Below are positions 36,234 through 46,135 of a stretch of DNA of 64,000 bases, in pieces. How positions within the stretch are numbered: the stretch's first letter is position 1; every line of letters starts with the position of its first letter. The notes under the pieces were generated by a model, which ran no database searches, had not been told where the DNA came from, and saw nothing but the letters and a program-made list of their open reading frames with translations. Origin of the DNA: Paenibacillus phyllosphaerae (GTDB taxonomy: Bacteria > Bacillota > Bacilli > Paenibacillales > Paenibacillaceae). The DNA is taken from positions 113,239 through 177,238 of the forward strand of contig NZ_JACHXK010000016.1 in NCBI RefSeq assembly GCF_014192105.1, in the 5' to 3' direction. Position numbers and translations under genes: made by a program.

Positions 36234-37199
36234 ATGAAGCAAGATATGGTTGCTTCGGCAGGCCCGTCCTCAGTCAATGCCCCCAAGGGCAAGCCGGGCT
36301 ACCTGCTGAAGGATCTCATCCGGGATAAGTGGCTGTACCTCATGCTCCTTCCCGGCGTGCTGTATTTCCTTATTTTCAAGTATGTGCCGATGTACGGGCT
36401 GCTGATGGCGTTCCAAGACTATAAGCCTTATACCGGTTTTCTCGGCAGTCCATGGGTGGGCTTCAAGCATTTCGAGCGCTTCTTCTCGGAGCCGCAGTTC
36501 GGCATGCTGTTCAAGAACACCGTCATCTTGGCCATCTATAACCTGGCATTCTTCTTCCCGCTGCCGATCATTCTGGCGCTCATGATGAATGAAGTCCGGC
36601 ATGCGAGATTCAAGAACTTCGTCCAGACGCTAGTCTATATCCCTCACTTCGTCTCGTGGGTCGTCGTCGTCGGTATCTTCTATATGCTCTTCACGACCGA
36701 GAACGGGATTATCAATGAGCTTCTGTATCGCTTGATTGGTGAGAAAATTGCTTTCCTCCTAGAACCGGAGTGGTTCCGGACAATGATCATCTCCCAGTCG
36801 ATCTGGAAAGAAGTCGGGTGGGGAACGGTCATCTTCCTTGCCGCGCTGGCTGGCGTGGACTTGCAGCAATATGAAGCGGCGAGGATCGACGGGGCAGGAC
36901 GTTGGCGCCAACTATGGCATATTACGCTTCCGGCGATTCGCAGCACGATTATCATCTTGTTCATTCTTCGATTAGGTAATTTCCTGGACTCCGGGTTCGA
37001 ACAGATTTTCCTCATGCTGACCCCGACCAACCGCGAGGTGGGCGAGGTATTCGATACTTATGTGTACACCAAAGGGATGACGCAGGCGCAATACAGTTAC
37101 AGTGCGGCGGTTGGGTTATTCAAATCGATCGTCGGTCTCGTCCTTGTCTTGGGCTCGAACTGGCTGGCGAAGCGATTCGGGGAAGAAGGTATCTATTGA
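36234..37199 (+). CDS. ABC importer 2: permease (LplB-like)
   Basis: This six-helix inner membrane protein of 321 residues carries FKYVPMYGLLMAFQDYKPY, which is typical of the LplB group, and the EAA loop QYEAARIDGAGRWRQLWHITLPA. TAGGAGG precedes the start. It is first in an operon with a second permease and a solute-binding protein (31 and 90 bases apart). No ATPase gene is nearby. Confidence 0.9.
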   Translation: MKQDMVASAGPSSVNAPKGKPGYLLKDLIRDKWLYLMLLPGVLYFLIFKYVPMYGLLMAFQDYKPYTGFLGSPWVGFKHFERFFSEPQFGMLFKNTVILAIYNLAFFFPLPIILALMMNEVRHARFKNFVQTLVYIPHFVSWVVVVGIFYMLFTTENGIINELLYRLIGEKIAFLLEPEWFRTMIISQSIWKEVGWGTVIFLAALAGVDLQQYEAARIDGAGRWRQLWHITLPAIRSTIIILFILRLGNFLDSGFEQIFLMLTPTNREVGEVFDTYVYTKGMTQAQYSYSAAVGLFKSIVGLVLVLGSNWLAKRFGEEGIY

Positions 37200-37230
37200 T
37201 GCAGTCAGCGCTTAAAGAAAGGAGAATCTC

Positions 37231-38106
37231 ATGATGACGCAAGATAAAACGATAGGCAACCGGATATTCGATCTGTTGAACGGCTTCTTGCTGCTCATAA
37301 TCGCGCTCTTGTGCGTCCTGCCGTTCGTCTACGTAACGGCCATCTCGTTCACGAGTCCGGCAGAGGTGGCCAAGGGCGGATTAATCCTCTGGCCCAAAGA
37401 GTGGTCGCTCGCGGCCTACCGGTACATTTTCTCCACCGACACGCTCTTCCGCAGCATGTTGGTATCCATCTATATCACGGTCGTGGGAACGCTGATCAAC
37501 TTGCTGTTCACCTCGCTGATGGCGTATCCGCTCGCGAAAACCCACCTGCGCGGCAGACAGACGATCCTGCTCGGCGTGCTCATCACGATGCTGTTCAGTG
37601 GGGGAATGATCCCGACGTATTTCGTCGTCAAGGAACTTCACCTGACCAACACGTTGTGGTCCTTGATGCTCCCCGGGGCGATCAGCGCCTTCAATCTGAT
37701 CGTGCTCAAAAATTTCTTCCAGCAGATTCCCGACGGCCTGGAAGATTCGGCCCGGATCGACGGCTGCAACGACGTGGGGGTGCTGTTCCGGATCGTGCTT
37801 CCGCTCTCGCTGCCGGCGATGGCTACCTTCGGCCTGTTCTATGCCGTCGGCCACTGGAATCAATTCTTCAATGCCATTCTCTACATTAACGACAACAAGC
37901 TGTATCCGATCCAAGTGCTGCTCAGACAGATCGTCATTCTGTCCCAGAGCAGCATCGGCGACACTTCGATCGAGCAGACGGAGATTCAGCCGCTGACGAT
38001 CCGCATGGCCGTTATCGTGTTCGCGACCGTGCCGATCTTGCTGGTGTACCCGTTTCTCCAGAAGCATTTTGCCAAAGGGGTCATGCTAGGATCGGTCAAG
38101 GGTTAG
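37231..38106 (+). CDS. ABC importer 2: permease (LplC-like)
   Basis: This six-helix subunit of 291 residues has the EAA loop LEDSARIDGCNDVGVLFRIVLPLS and the C-terminal signature PFLQKHFAKGVMLGSVKG shared with other LplC-type permeases in the window. AAAGGAG precedes the start. It pairs with the 36234 product. Confidence 0.9.
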   Translation: MMTQDKTIGNRIFDLLNGFLLLIIALLCVLPFVYVTAISFTSPAEVAKGGLILWPKEWSLAAYRYIFSTDTLFRSMLVSIYITVVGTLINLLFTSLMAYPLAKTHLRGRQTILLGVLITMLFSGGMIPTYFVVKELHLTNTLWSLMLPGAISAFNLIVLKNFFQQIPDGLEDSARIDGCNDVGVLFRIVLPLSLPAMATFGLFYAVGHWNQFFNAILYINDNKLYPIQVLLRQIVILSQSSIGDTSIEQTEIQPLTIRMAVIVFATVPILLVYPFLQKHFAKGVMLGSVKG

Positions 38107-38196
38107 AGTTGCAGCGCGGCTACGCTATGAATTCCATCCCCCATAGAATCGGGTGCATGGATTTTCCATAGATCATTCAAACTTGGAGGGGTATAT

Positions 38197-39735
38197 ATGA
38201 CAAAAAAATGGGCGCTCTTGATGGGAAGCGCGATGCTCGTCACCACCGTATTGTCCGCATGCAGTTCCAATAATAACGGCCAGCAAGAAGCGAACGCGAA
38301 TCAACCGGTTGCTGACAATCCGGCGCCTGCCGAACAGGCCGAGCCGCTTGAACTCACGATTGCCGCACACCTCCCCGGCGAGGCGCCGGCGGAAGACAAT
38401 CCGTTCGAGCTGGCGCTCGAGAAGTACACCAATTCGAAATTGCGGTTTCAATGGATTCCGACTTCGGGCTACGACGACAAGATCAACGTGATGATCGCTT
38501 CGGACGAATTGCCCGAGATCGTAAAGGTTAGCTACGTGCCGAATATTATCAGCTCGATGCAGAACGACGTGTTCTGGGAGATCGGCCCCTATCTGAAGGA
38601 TTACACGAATTTGTCCGCGCAGCCGGAGACGTATTACAACAATATCAAGGTGGACGGTAAGCTGTACGGTCTTCCGGTCTTCCGCCCGGTCGGCCGTGCG
38701 GTTCTCCAGTACCGCAAGGACTGGTTCGACGCGAAGAGCCTGACGGTTCCGAAGACGCTCGACGAGTGGTACAACGTCATGAAGGCGGTGGCGGAAGGCG
38801 ATCCGGATCAGAACGGGAAGAAGGACACGTACGGCATGATGCTCGACAAGAACTACAATCAAGGCGTTGCTTCGACCTTAACCCGGCTTAGCGTTTCGCA
38901 AGGCGGGCCGAACAAATGGAAGGTCGATGATCAGGGCAACTTCACCCCTGAGTTCATGACGGACGAATTCTTGGCAACGATGAAGCTGTTCAACCGGCTC
39001 TACGAGGAACAGCTGATCAATCAGGATTTTGCGGTGAGTGATGTGTCCGTTATCGATAAGGCCTACGAATCCGGCCGCGTAGCGATCCGTATCTCCGGCG
39101 GCAATGCGCAGTCGATGCAGACGAATCTCGAGAAGGTCGTGCCGACAGCGGTGATGGATGCCGTTGGCTTGGAAGGCCCTGAGGGGGTACGGGTTCCTGG
39201 GGAGAACGGCAATGCGGGCATATTGGCAATCCCGAAATCTTCCGTTAAGTCCGAGGAAGAATTGAAACGGGTGCTGACCTTCCTCGACCAGCTGCTCGAT
39301 AAGGAAATGGTCTATCTCATCAACAAAGGGATCGAAGGCACGCATTACAAGGTGGAAGGCGACTTCACGATTCCGCTGGACAAAGAAGCGGATGCCAAGG
39401 AAGTCAAACCATACCGGGACGTGCTGCTCCAGCGTGGCGAATCCTACAACATGGACAAACCGATGCAGCAGACGCCGCTCTTCAAGAAGAACAATGACGT
39501 CGTCATCGAGAACGAGAAGCATGTGGTCGCGAACCCGGCCCTTACGCTGCTGTCGGCCACGTACACCGATCGCGGCGCCGATCTGGAGCAGATGATAACT
39601 GACGCCCAGACGAAATTTATCATGGGCGAGATCGACGAAGCCGGTTGGCAAGCGGCAATCGAGCAATGGAAAGACGCCGGCGGCGCGAAGATGATCGAAG
39701 AATACAAGGAAGCGTATCTGAAGGTCCAGCAATAA
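38197..39735 (+). CDS. ABC importer 2: solute-binding lipoprotein, copy B
   Basis: This lipoprotein of 512 residues has a signal with lipobox LSAC (Cys about residue 22), an Asn/Gln-rich linker, then a class I binding fold. It is closely related to the receptor at 31231 over its whole length. GGAGGGG precedes the start. Standing behind two permeases it is the obvious receptor of importer 2. It is followed by the pectate lyase fusion gene, so oligogalacturonides or related fragments are plausible ligands. Confidence 0.9.
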   Translation: MTKKWALLMGSAMLVTTVLSACSSNNNGQQEANANQPVADNPAPAEQAEPLELTIAAHLPGEAPAEDNPFELALEKYTNSKLRFQWIPTSGYDDKINVMIASDELPEIVKVSYVPNIISSMQNDVFWEIGPYLKDYTNLSAQPETYYNNIKVDGKLYGLPVFRPVGRAVLQYRKDWFDAKSLTVPKTLDEWYNVMKAVAEGDPDQNGKKDTYGMMLDKNYNQGVASTLTRLSVSQGGPNKWKVDDQGNFTPEFMTDEFLATMKLFNRLYEEQLINQDFAVSDVSVIDKAYESGRVAIRISGGNAQSMQTNLEKVVPTAVMDAVGLEGPEGVRVPGENGNAGILAIPKSSVKSEEELKRVLTFLDQLLDKEMVYLINKGIEGTHYKVEGDFTIPLDKEADAKEVKPYRDVLLQRGESYNMDKPMQQTPLFKKNNDVVIENEKHVVANPALTLLSATYTDRGADLEQMITDAQTKFIMGEIDEAGWQAAIEQWKDAGGAKMIEEYKEAYLKVQQ

Positions 39736-39758
39736 GCGCCTTCTAGACCTGGCACAGG

Positions 39759-39790
39759 CCGTCTTATCGATCCGGATAAGGCGGTTTGTT
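39759..39790 (+). terminator. rho-independent terminator after importer 2
   Basis: CCGTCTTATC pairs with GATAAGGCGG (10 pairs, one T-G), followed by TTTGTT. Confidence 0.75.
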
Positions 39791-39826
39791 CGGGCGAGCG
39801 TTGAAGCGGGGTCACGATTGAAGAAA

Positions 39827-39842
39827 ATGGTGACGCTTACAT
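39827..39842 (+). promoter_or_regulatory. cre-like site before the pectinolytic fusion gene
   Basis: ATGGTGACGCTTACAT differs from the cre consensus at two positions and from the site at 24351 at only two. The right half, CGCTTACAT, is perfect. It lies 110 bases before the TTG start at 39953. Confidence 0.5.
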
Positions 39843-39952
39843 GACAGACTGTCCGCGAAGCTGATTGAAAGGGGTGATGCACGTACGCCTCAATGGATTT
39901 ACGGCTTATGGAACGGTAGAACACCATTCGAACTTAAGGAGGACTGAAGCTG

Positions 39953-42900
39953 TTGAGAAAGATCTTACCTGTGGCTTTGGCAGTATCCATGGTCTCCACG
40001 ATGTTTGCCGGCATAACTTCAGCTGATACGACGCAGTCTGCGGCGACGCTCGCATTGCCTGCATTCCCAGGCGCCGAAGGAGGAGGCATGTACACGACCG
40101 GCGGCCGGGGCGGAGAGGTATACGAAGTGACGACATTGGCCGATTCCGGACCGGGCTCGCTGCGGGAAGCGGTCAGCAGGAGCAATACGACCGTCGTCTT
40201 CCGGGTAGGAGGCACCATTCATCTGCAGTCGCCGCTCAAAATAACGGGCTCCAACCTGACGATCGCCGGACAGACGGCGCCTGGAGATGGCGTAACGGTC
40301 TCGGACTACGCGACCTACTTCGAAGCGGATAACATCATCGTCCGGTATATGCGTTTCCGGTTGGGGGATCGGTATCCGAGCGAAGACGATGCCTTCGGCG
40401 GCCGCTACCATAAAGATATTATCATCGACCATAGCTCGTTCAGCTGGTCGGTCGACGAAGTACTCAGCATGTACGTCAACGAAAACACGACGGTCCAATA
40501 CTCCATTATCTCCGAGAGCATGCTGATGACCTCCCATCAGAAGGGCAGGCACGGGTATGCCGGTATTTGGGGCGGCAATAACGCCTCGTTCCATCATAAT
40601 CTGATCGCCCATAATGTCAGCCGCAATCCGCGGTTCGCCGGTTCGCCCGATTTTCCGACGGACATGTACAACAATACCATCTATGACTGGGGTTTCTTCT
40701 CGTCCTATGGCGGCGAACAAGGCAACTACAACCTGCGCAACAACTATTACAAATATGGCCCGAGTACGTATCGTTCCGTACGCGACCAAGTCTTCGTGGG
40801 CGTAAGCGCGGATACGCGAATCTTCATTGACGGCAACGTAATGGATGGCTCTCCGGAAGTTACGGCGGACAATTGGAAAGGCGTCGGCGATGTCGCCAAT
40901 CCCGAATCGGTGCTGACCGAGCCTGTTCAGATGCCGAATCCGCCCGTTCCGGACAGCGCGGAAGCGGCTTACGAGAAGGTGCTCGCATCAGCGGGTGCGA
41001 TCTTGCCGAAGCGGGATGCGATCGACGCGAGGGTCGTGCAAGAAGTGAAGGACCGCGGAGGCCGGCATATCAATTCGCAGAAAGAAGTCGGCGGCTATCT
41101 CGAATTCCCGGAGAACGTGTCGACGCTCGCGGACGACGACCATGACGGCATGCCGAATGATTGGGAAACAGCCAATGGCTTGAACCCGATCGATGCTGCC
41201 GACCGCAATGGCATCCATGCATCCGGTTATACGAATCTCGAGCACTATTTGAACGGAATCGTAGGCAATGGTTCGCTCAACCCTGAGGCGGCCATCGTAT
41301 CTCCGGCTGACCATACCACGGTGACGGAGGGCTCGACCGTTAACATCGAAGCCACGGCCGCTGATCCTGACGGATCCGTAGCGAAGGTGGAGTTCTTCTT
41401 GAACGATCTTAAGCTCGGCGAAGACGCCACAGCTCCCTATTCGTACGAATGGAAGAATGTGCAGGACGGAAGCTATTACTTAACCGTACGGGCAATCGAT
41501 GATACGGGCACCTCTACGCAATCGAGCAACGTGGGCATTCATGTGAACAAGAAAGGCAGCACGGAGCCTTGGAAGTCTGCTGATATCGGTTCGCCTGGCA
41601 TCAAAGGCCATACGCAACTCGGCGAGACGGCCTCTGACGTAACGGTGAAGTCCGCGGGAGATATCGACGGCACCGTAGACCGGTTCCATTATGCGTATCA
41701 AAAGCTGACCGGCAACGGCGAAGTCGTCGCACGCGTCGAGCGCATTACGGGGACGGACGACGAGGCGGAAGCCGGCGTCATGATCCGGGACAGCCTCGCG
41801 CCATCCGCCAAATTCGCGTCGCTCATGATGTCTTTCGTCAAATACGGCAAGAAAAGCATCGCGCTGCAGCGGTTGAACGACGGCGATAAGGTGACGCGGG
41901 TGGAACCGGAAGCTTTTCTGAACACCCCTTACTGGGTGAAGCTGGTCCGGTTAGGCAATCAGTTCACGTCTCTCGTGTCCGAGAATGGCGCCGATTGGTC
42001 CGTCGTCGATGCGACCGAGATTCCGATGGGGGAGACGGTCTACTTCGGATTGGCGGCGGATGCCTCCAAAGCGGATGACGACGTGGATAAATACAATACG
42101 TCGGTCTTCTCGCAAGCCGCGGTTCATGCCTTGGACGCGGACTTCCCGCTGGCGCCGACCGAAGTGAAAGCTGAAGCGGCCGACAAGGCCGTTAACCTGT
42201 CCTGGCACCAAGTTGCCCCGGCGGAAGGCTACAATGTGCACCGCAGCGAGATTCCGAGCGGACCTTTCGCGCAGATCGCGGCAGGGGTAACCGCAACCGC
42301 CTACGCGGACAACAACCTCATCCCGGGCAAAGCCTATTACTATTACGTGACGGCTCAGAATTCGAAAGGCACGAGCTTTAACTCGGCCATCGTCGAAGCG
42401 ACGCCAACTGGCACGCCGGAGACGGTCTACTATATTGATGAGGATTTCGAAGATACGGAGCTGGGCACTACGCCGACCGGGTTTACGTTCCTGCCGAATC
42501 CGCAAGATGCCGACCACAAAGTGGCGGCAGCCGAAGTTCCTACAGGTACGACCGGCAACTCGTCCGACCAAGCTTTAATTCTCTATGACAATGGCGTCGG
42601 CAGCTCGGAGCTCTTCCGGAAGTTCGCGCCGCAGACCGGTAAGTTTGTACTGGAAGTCGACATAACCTCGCCGGGCTGGCCGGGAACGTCTACGGTCCTG
42701 AACCTGCAGGACGAGAACGGCACCAAGACGGCGCTGTCGCTCCAGCTCCGCAAGCCGACCGCGCCTGCCGCGGAATCGAATTATACGCTGATCTATAAGA
42801 AGAACGGCGCGGACTACAAGCTCATCGATCCGCCCGCGAATAACCAGTGGTATGCCTTGAAAGTGGTCGCGAATGTCGCCGCCCAAACGGCCGACATCTA

Positions 42901-45883
42901 TATCGACAACAAACTGGTGGAAGACAATGCGCCGCTCGAGTCCGACCTTCGGACAACAGGGATCGGCCGGATCTCGGCCAAGACGCCTGGCACGGGCAAA
43001 GGCACGATCTATTACGATAACCTCAAAGTTTATGTCGAGCCGGTAGAAAGTCCGAACGGTCTGTCCGCCGTACCCGGCAACGGCAAAGTGCAGCTGGGCT
43101 GGACGGCTGCCGAAGGCGCCTCTACGTATACGATCAAGAGAGGGACGACGGACGGCGGACCTTACGAGACGGTCGCTTCCGGCGTAACCGACGTGACGTA
43201 TATCGATGAGACGGTAGAGAACGACGTCACCTACTACTACGTGGTAACGGCCGTTGGCGCTACGGGCGAGAGCCCTGCGTCCAATCAAGCCGTCGTGACG
43301 CCGTCGACTGCGGCCGTGAAGCCCGAAGCGCCAGTTGGCCTTGCGGCCTCACCCCGCAGCGCGCAGGCTGACTTGGCCTGGCAGAGCGTCGACAATGCGA
43401 TTCACTATTCCGTCAAGCGAAGCGCGAATCCGGAAGGCCCCTTCGAGACGGTAGCTTCGGAAGTCACGGCGACCACATTCCGAGCTGGCGGATTGGACAA
43501 TGGAACGACCTATTACTATGCGGTATCCGCATCCAGCATCGGCGGGGAGGGCGACAATTCCGCTTCGGTTGCGGTCACGCCGGCAGCGAATCTGAACACG
43601 CCGGTCGTCACGGTTAGTCCGGCAACGCACACCGTCGACTTGCAATGGGAGAACGTAACCGGTGCTTCCTTCTATCAGGTGCAACGTGCCGATTCGGTCG
43701 CAGGCCCTTACACGCTAATTGCGGACAACGTTACGGGTACAACGTATACGGATACGGGGTTAGCCCCTGGATCGGCGCACTATTACAAGGTAACCGCGGC
43801 GAATGAAGCGACGCGCAGCCTGGATTCGCGGGCAGCCGGCGTTCGACTGGCCGCTAACGACGGCACGCCAGCTGCGCCGGTTGGTCTGAGCGCCGTTCCT
43901 GACGACGGGAAAATCACGCTGAGCTGGAATCCGGTTGCCGGGGCAACATCTTATACGGTCAAACGCGGCGAAACCCCTGCAGGACCCTTCACGGCGGTTG
44001 CTCAGGATCTGACGGACAGCAACTTTACCGATACGGGATTAACGAATGGCCAGACCTATTATTACGTGGTCGCGGCGGCGAACGAAGCAGGAGAGGGTGT
44101 TTCTTCGGCGATTGTCGGCGAAGTTCCTGCGACTGTCCTGACCGTTGCAGCGGATGGCACCGGCCAATATACGAAAGTGCAGGATGCGATCAACGCCGTG
44201 CCGAATAACAGCTCCGCACCGACGATCATCAAGATCAAGAACGGCACGTATCGCGAGAAATTGGATCTCTCTTCGTCGAAGACGAACGTCCGCATGATCG
44301 GCGAAAGCAGGGAAGGGACGGTGCTCGTCTACGGCGACGCCGCCAGCACCTTGGACGCGAACGGCAATCCGCTCGGCACGTCGAACAGCTACAGCTTCCG
44401 CGTGCAGGGCAGCGGATTCACGGGCGAGCATCTGACGATTCAGAACGACGCGGGCATCAGCGCAGGCCAAGCGGTTGCGCTGTATGCGAATGCGGACCGG
44501 CTGACGTTCCGCGATGTCAGCCTGCGGGGCCATCAAGATACGCTGTATGCGAACAATGGACGTCACTATTATATGGATAGCTACATCGAGGGAACGGTCG
44601 ATTTTATCTTCGGCAACGCGACCGCCTTATTCGATAACAGCATTATCCACAGTGTCGGCGGCGGTTACGTGACTGCGGCTTCCACCGGGGCGGGCAAGAC
44701 CGGCTACGTGTTCTTGAACAGCAGGATTACGGCGGAGGAAGGCGTAACCGGCGTCGCGCTTGGCCGCCCATGGCGCGGAGACGCCAACGTCATCTATATC
44801 AACAGCTACCTGGGCGGGCATATCGCGCCAACGGGTTGGAATAACTGGGGCAACGTGAATAACGAACGCACGGCGCGTTACGGGGAATATGCCAGCTACG
44901 GCCCGGGCGCCGATCCGAAGAGCAGATACACGTGGGCGAGACAGCTGACAACCGAGGAGGCCGCTGTTTATACGGTCGGCAACATTTTCTCGGGTAGCGA
45001 CCAATGGCAGCCGCAGCAGGAATATGGCTACGCAATGGAGGAAGTATCGAGCGTTCCATCCGCTCAGCTTAGCGGACCGGCGAAGGTGACGGCTGGCGGC
45101 CATGCGTTCGATATCGAATACGGATTGGCTGCTGTTGATGAAGACGTATATGCCCAAGATATTAGGGTCAGCTTCAATGCCGATCAGCTCGAATTCGTCG
45201 GCGTAAACTCGGCCGACGAGTCGAAGTTTCTCGTCGTGGAGCATGCGGTAACGCAGCCGGGTCAGCTTCGCATCCTTGGCGTGCATGTCGGCGAAGGGCA
45301 GACGGACCCGAACGGCAAGCTGATTAAGCTGACGTTCAAAGCACGGGCAAGCGCGGAAGGCAGCGCGGCGATTACGGTGGCCGTAACGAAGGCGAATGGC
45401 GAAGGTACGGAATCGAGTCTTCCTGAGCGGTCCCTGTCGGTTGCGATCGCTGCCGTGGTCGACAAGGCGGCGCTGGAAGCGTTGATTGCCAACGCGCAAC
45501 AGATTCATGACGCTGCCGTAGAAGGCAGCAAGATCGGTAATTATCCTGTCGGTTCGAAGGCGCTGCTCCAAGCGGCTATCGACCAAGCGAAGACCGTATT
45601 CGCGGATCATGCGGCAACCGGCGAACAGGTAGCGCAGGCGATCTCGGCGCTGGATCAGGCATTGAAGTCTTTCCAAGCTTCGGTCGTCGTAAACGTCCCG
45701 GGCGACAACAATAACGACGGCAGCTTAAGCGTCGGCGACTTGGCCATGATGGCCCGAGCTTACGGCAAGACGAATGCGGATCCGGACTGGGAGTCCGTGA
45801 AGGCATCCGATCTTAACCAAGACGGCAAGATCGACATCGTCGACCTGACGATCATGGCAAGGCAAATTATGAATTGGCAGTAA
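39953..45883 (+). CDS. pectate lyase (PL1)-pectin methylesterase (CE8) fusion with cohesin, FIVAR and dockerin
   Basis: This secreted protein of 1976 residues has a signal peptide (about 1-24) and a PL1 pectate lyase beta-helix (about 35-310; AFPGAEGGG, RNPRFAG). A Ca-type DDDHDGMPNDWE segment (393-404), an Ig-like domain (about 446-532), a jelly-roll (about 538-725), an Fn3 domain, a second sandwich (825-1030) and four Fn3 domains follow. A CE8 methylesterase (about 1394-1690; GHQDTLY, VDFIFGNA, GRPWR hold the catalytic residues) comes next. It ends with a cohesin-like domain (1700-1830), FIVAR (1835-1912) and a type I dockerin (1914-1976; GDNNNDGSLSVGDL, DLNQDGKIDIVDL). TTG start behind AAGGAGG. 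It should de-esterify and cleave homogalacturonan outside the cell. Confidence 0.92.
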   Translation: MRKILPVALAVSMVSTMFAGITSADTTQSAATLALPAFPGAEGGGMYTTGGRGGEVYEVTTLADSGPGSLREAVSRSNTTVVFRVGGTIHLQSPLKITGSNLTIAGQTAPGDGVTVSDYATYFEADNIIVRYMRFRLGDRYPSEDDAFGGRYHKDIIIDHSSFSWSVDEVLSMYVNENTTVQYSIISESMLMTSHQKGRHGYAGIWGGNNASFHHNLIAHNVSRNPRFAGSPDFPTDMYNNTIYDWGFFSSYGGEQGNYNLRNNYYKYGPSTYRSVRDQVFVGVSADTRIFIDGNVMDGSPEVTADNWKGVGDVANPESVLTEPVQMPNPPVPDSAEAAYEKVLASAGAILPKRDAIDARVVQEVKDRGGRHINSQKEVGGYLEFPENVSTLADDDHDGMPNDWETANGLNPIDAADRNGIHASGYTNLEHYLNGIVGNGSLNPEAAIVSPADHTTVTEGSTVNIEATAADPDGSVAKVEFFLNDLKLGEDATAPYSYEWKNVQDGSYYLTVRAIDDTGTSTQSSNVGIHVNKKGSTEPWKSADIGSPGIKGHTQLGETASDVTVKSAGDIDGTVDRFHYAYQKLTGNGEVVARVERITGTDDEAEAGVMIRDSLAPSAKFASLMMSFVKYGKKSIALQRLNDGDKVTRVEPEAFLNTPYWVKLVRLGNQFTSLVSENGADWSVVDATEIPMGETVYFGLAADASKADDDVDKYNTSVFSQAAVHALDADFPLAPTEVKAEAADKAVNLSWHQVAPAEGYNVHRSEIPSGPFAQIAAGVTATAYADNNLIPGKAYYYYVTAQNSKGTSFNSAIVEATPTGTPETVYYIDEDFEDTELGTTPTGFTFLPNPQDADHKVAAAEVPTGTTGNSSDQALILYDNGVGSSELFRKFAPQTGKFVLEVDITSPGWPGTSTVLNLQDENGTKTALSLQLRKPTAPAAESNYTLIYKKNGADYKLIDPPANNQWYALKVVANVAAQTADIYIDNKLVEDNAPLESDLRTTGIGRISAKTPGTGKGTIYYDNLKVYVEPVESPNGLSAVPGNGKVQLGWTAAEGASTYTIKRGTTDGGPYETVASGVTDVTYIDETVENDVTYYYVVTAVGATGESPASNQAVVTPSTAAVKPEAPVGLAASPRSAQADLAWQSVDNAIHYSVKRSANPEGPFETVASEVTATTFRAGGLDNGTTYYYAVSASSIGGEGDNSASVAVTPAANLNTPVVTVSPATHTVDLQWENVTGASFYQVQRADSVAGPYTLIADNVTGTTYTDTGLAPGSAHYYKVTAANEATRSLDSRAAGVRLAANDGTPAAPVGLSAVPDDGKITLSWNPVAGATSYTVKRGETPAGPFTAVAQDLTDSNFTDTGLTNGQTYYYVVAAANEAGEGVSSAIVGEVPATVLTVAADGTGQYTKVQDAINAVPNNSSAPTIIKIKNGTYREKLDLSSSKTNVRMIGESREGTVLVYGDAASTLDANGNPLGTSNSYSFRVQGSGFTGEHLTIQNDAGISAGQAVALYANADRLTFRDVSLRGHQDTLYANNGRHYYMDSYIEGTVDFIFGNATALFDNSIIHSVGGGYVTAASTGAGKTGYVFLNSRITAEEGVTGVALGRPWRGDANVIYINSYLGGHIAPTGWNNWGNVNNERTARYGEYASYGPGADPKSRYTWARQLTTEEAAVYTVGNIFSGSDQWQPQQEYGYAMEEVSSVPSAQLSGPAKVTAGGHAFDIEYGLAAVDEDVYAQDIRVSFNADQLEFVGVNSADESKFLVVEHAVTQPGQLRILGVHVGEGQTDPNGKLIKLTFKARASAEGSAAITVAVTKANGEGTESSLPERSLSVAIAAVVDKAALEALIANAQQIHDAAVEGSKIGNYPVGSKALLQAAIDQAKTVFADHAATGEQVAQAISALDQALKSFQASVVVNVPGDNNNDGSLSVGDLAMMARAYGKTNADPDWESVKASDLNQDGKIDIVDLTIMARQIMNWQ

Positions 45884-45908
45884 TCGCATAACAAGCAGCA
45901 AAGGTGAG

Positions 45909-45937
45909 GGCCGCTCCGGGTGGGAGCGGTCTTTTTG
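45909..45937 (+). terminator. rho-independent terminator after the fusion gene
   Basis: GGCCGCTCC pairs with GGAGCGGTC (nine pairs, one G-T), followed by TTTTT. Confidence 0.85.
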
Positions 45938-45990
45938 CTGTTGGTTATTCCATTGTACTGACGGAGACCCCTTATCTACTCCATGTTCAG

Positions 45991-46012
45991 ATCTATCGAA
46001 AATGTTGAGATG
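45991..46012 (+). promoter_or_regulatory. candidate operator shared with 51479-51500, copy 1
   Basis: ATCTATCGAAAA begins a 22-base segment that matches the one at 51479 in 18 positions; both also have CCA(A)TGTT just upstream. An inverted half (GATAGAT) follows about 50 bases later. It lies 145 bases before the metallohydrolase gene, which has a TATAAT at 46096-46101. The response regulator encoded between the two sites is the likely binder (inference). Confidence 0.5.
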
Positions 46013-46135
46013 AATCGCAAATCCGGAGCAGAAGTGTGAATGATAGATGGATGTTTCGATCGATTTTTGAATGGAAGGCCTAAGTTTCGCGGTTTTATAA
46101 TGAATGAATAGATCATAGCGCGAAGGAGAAATACG

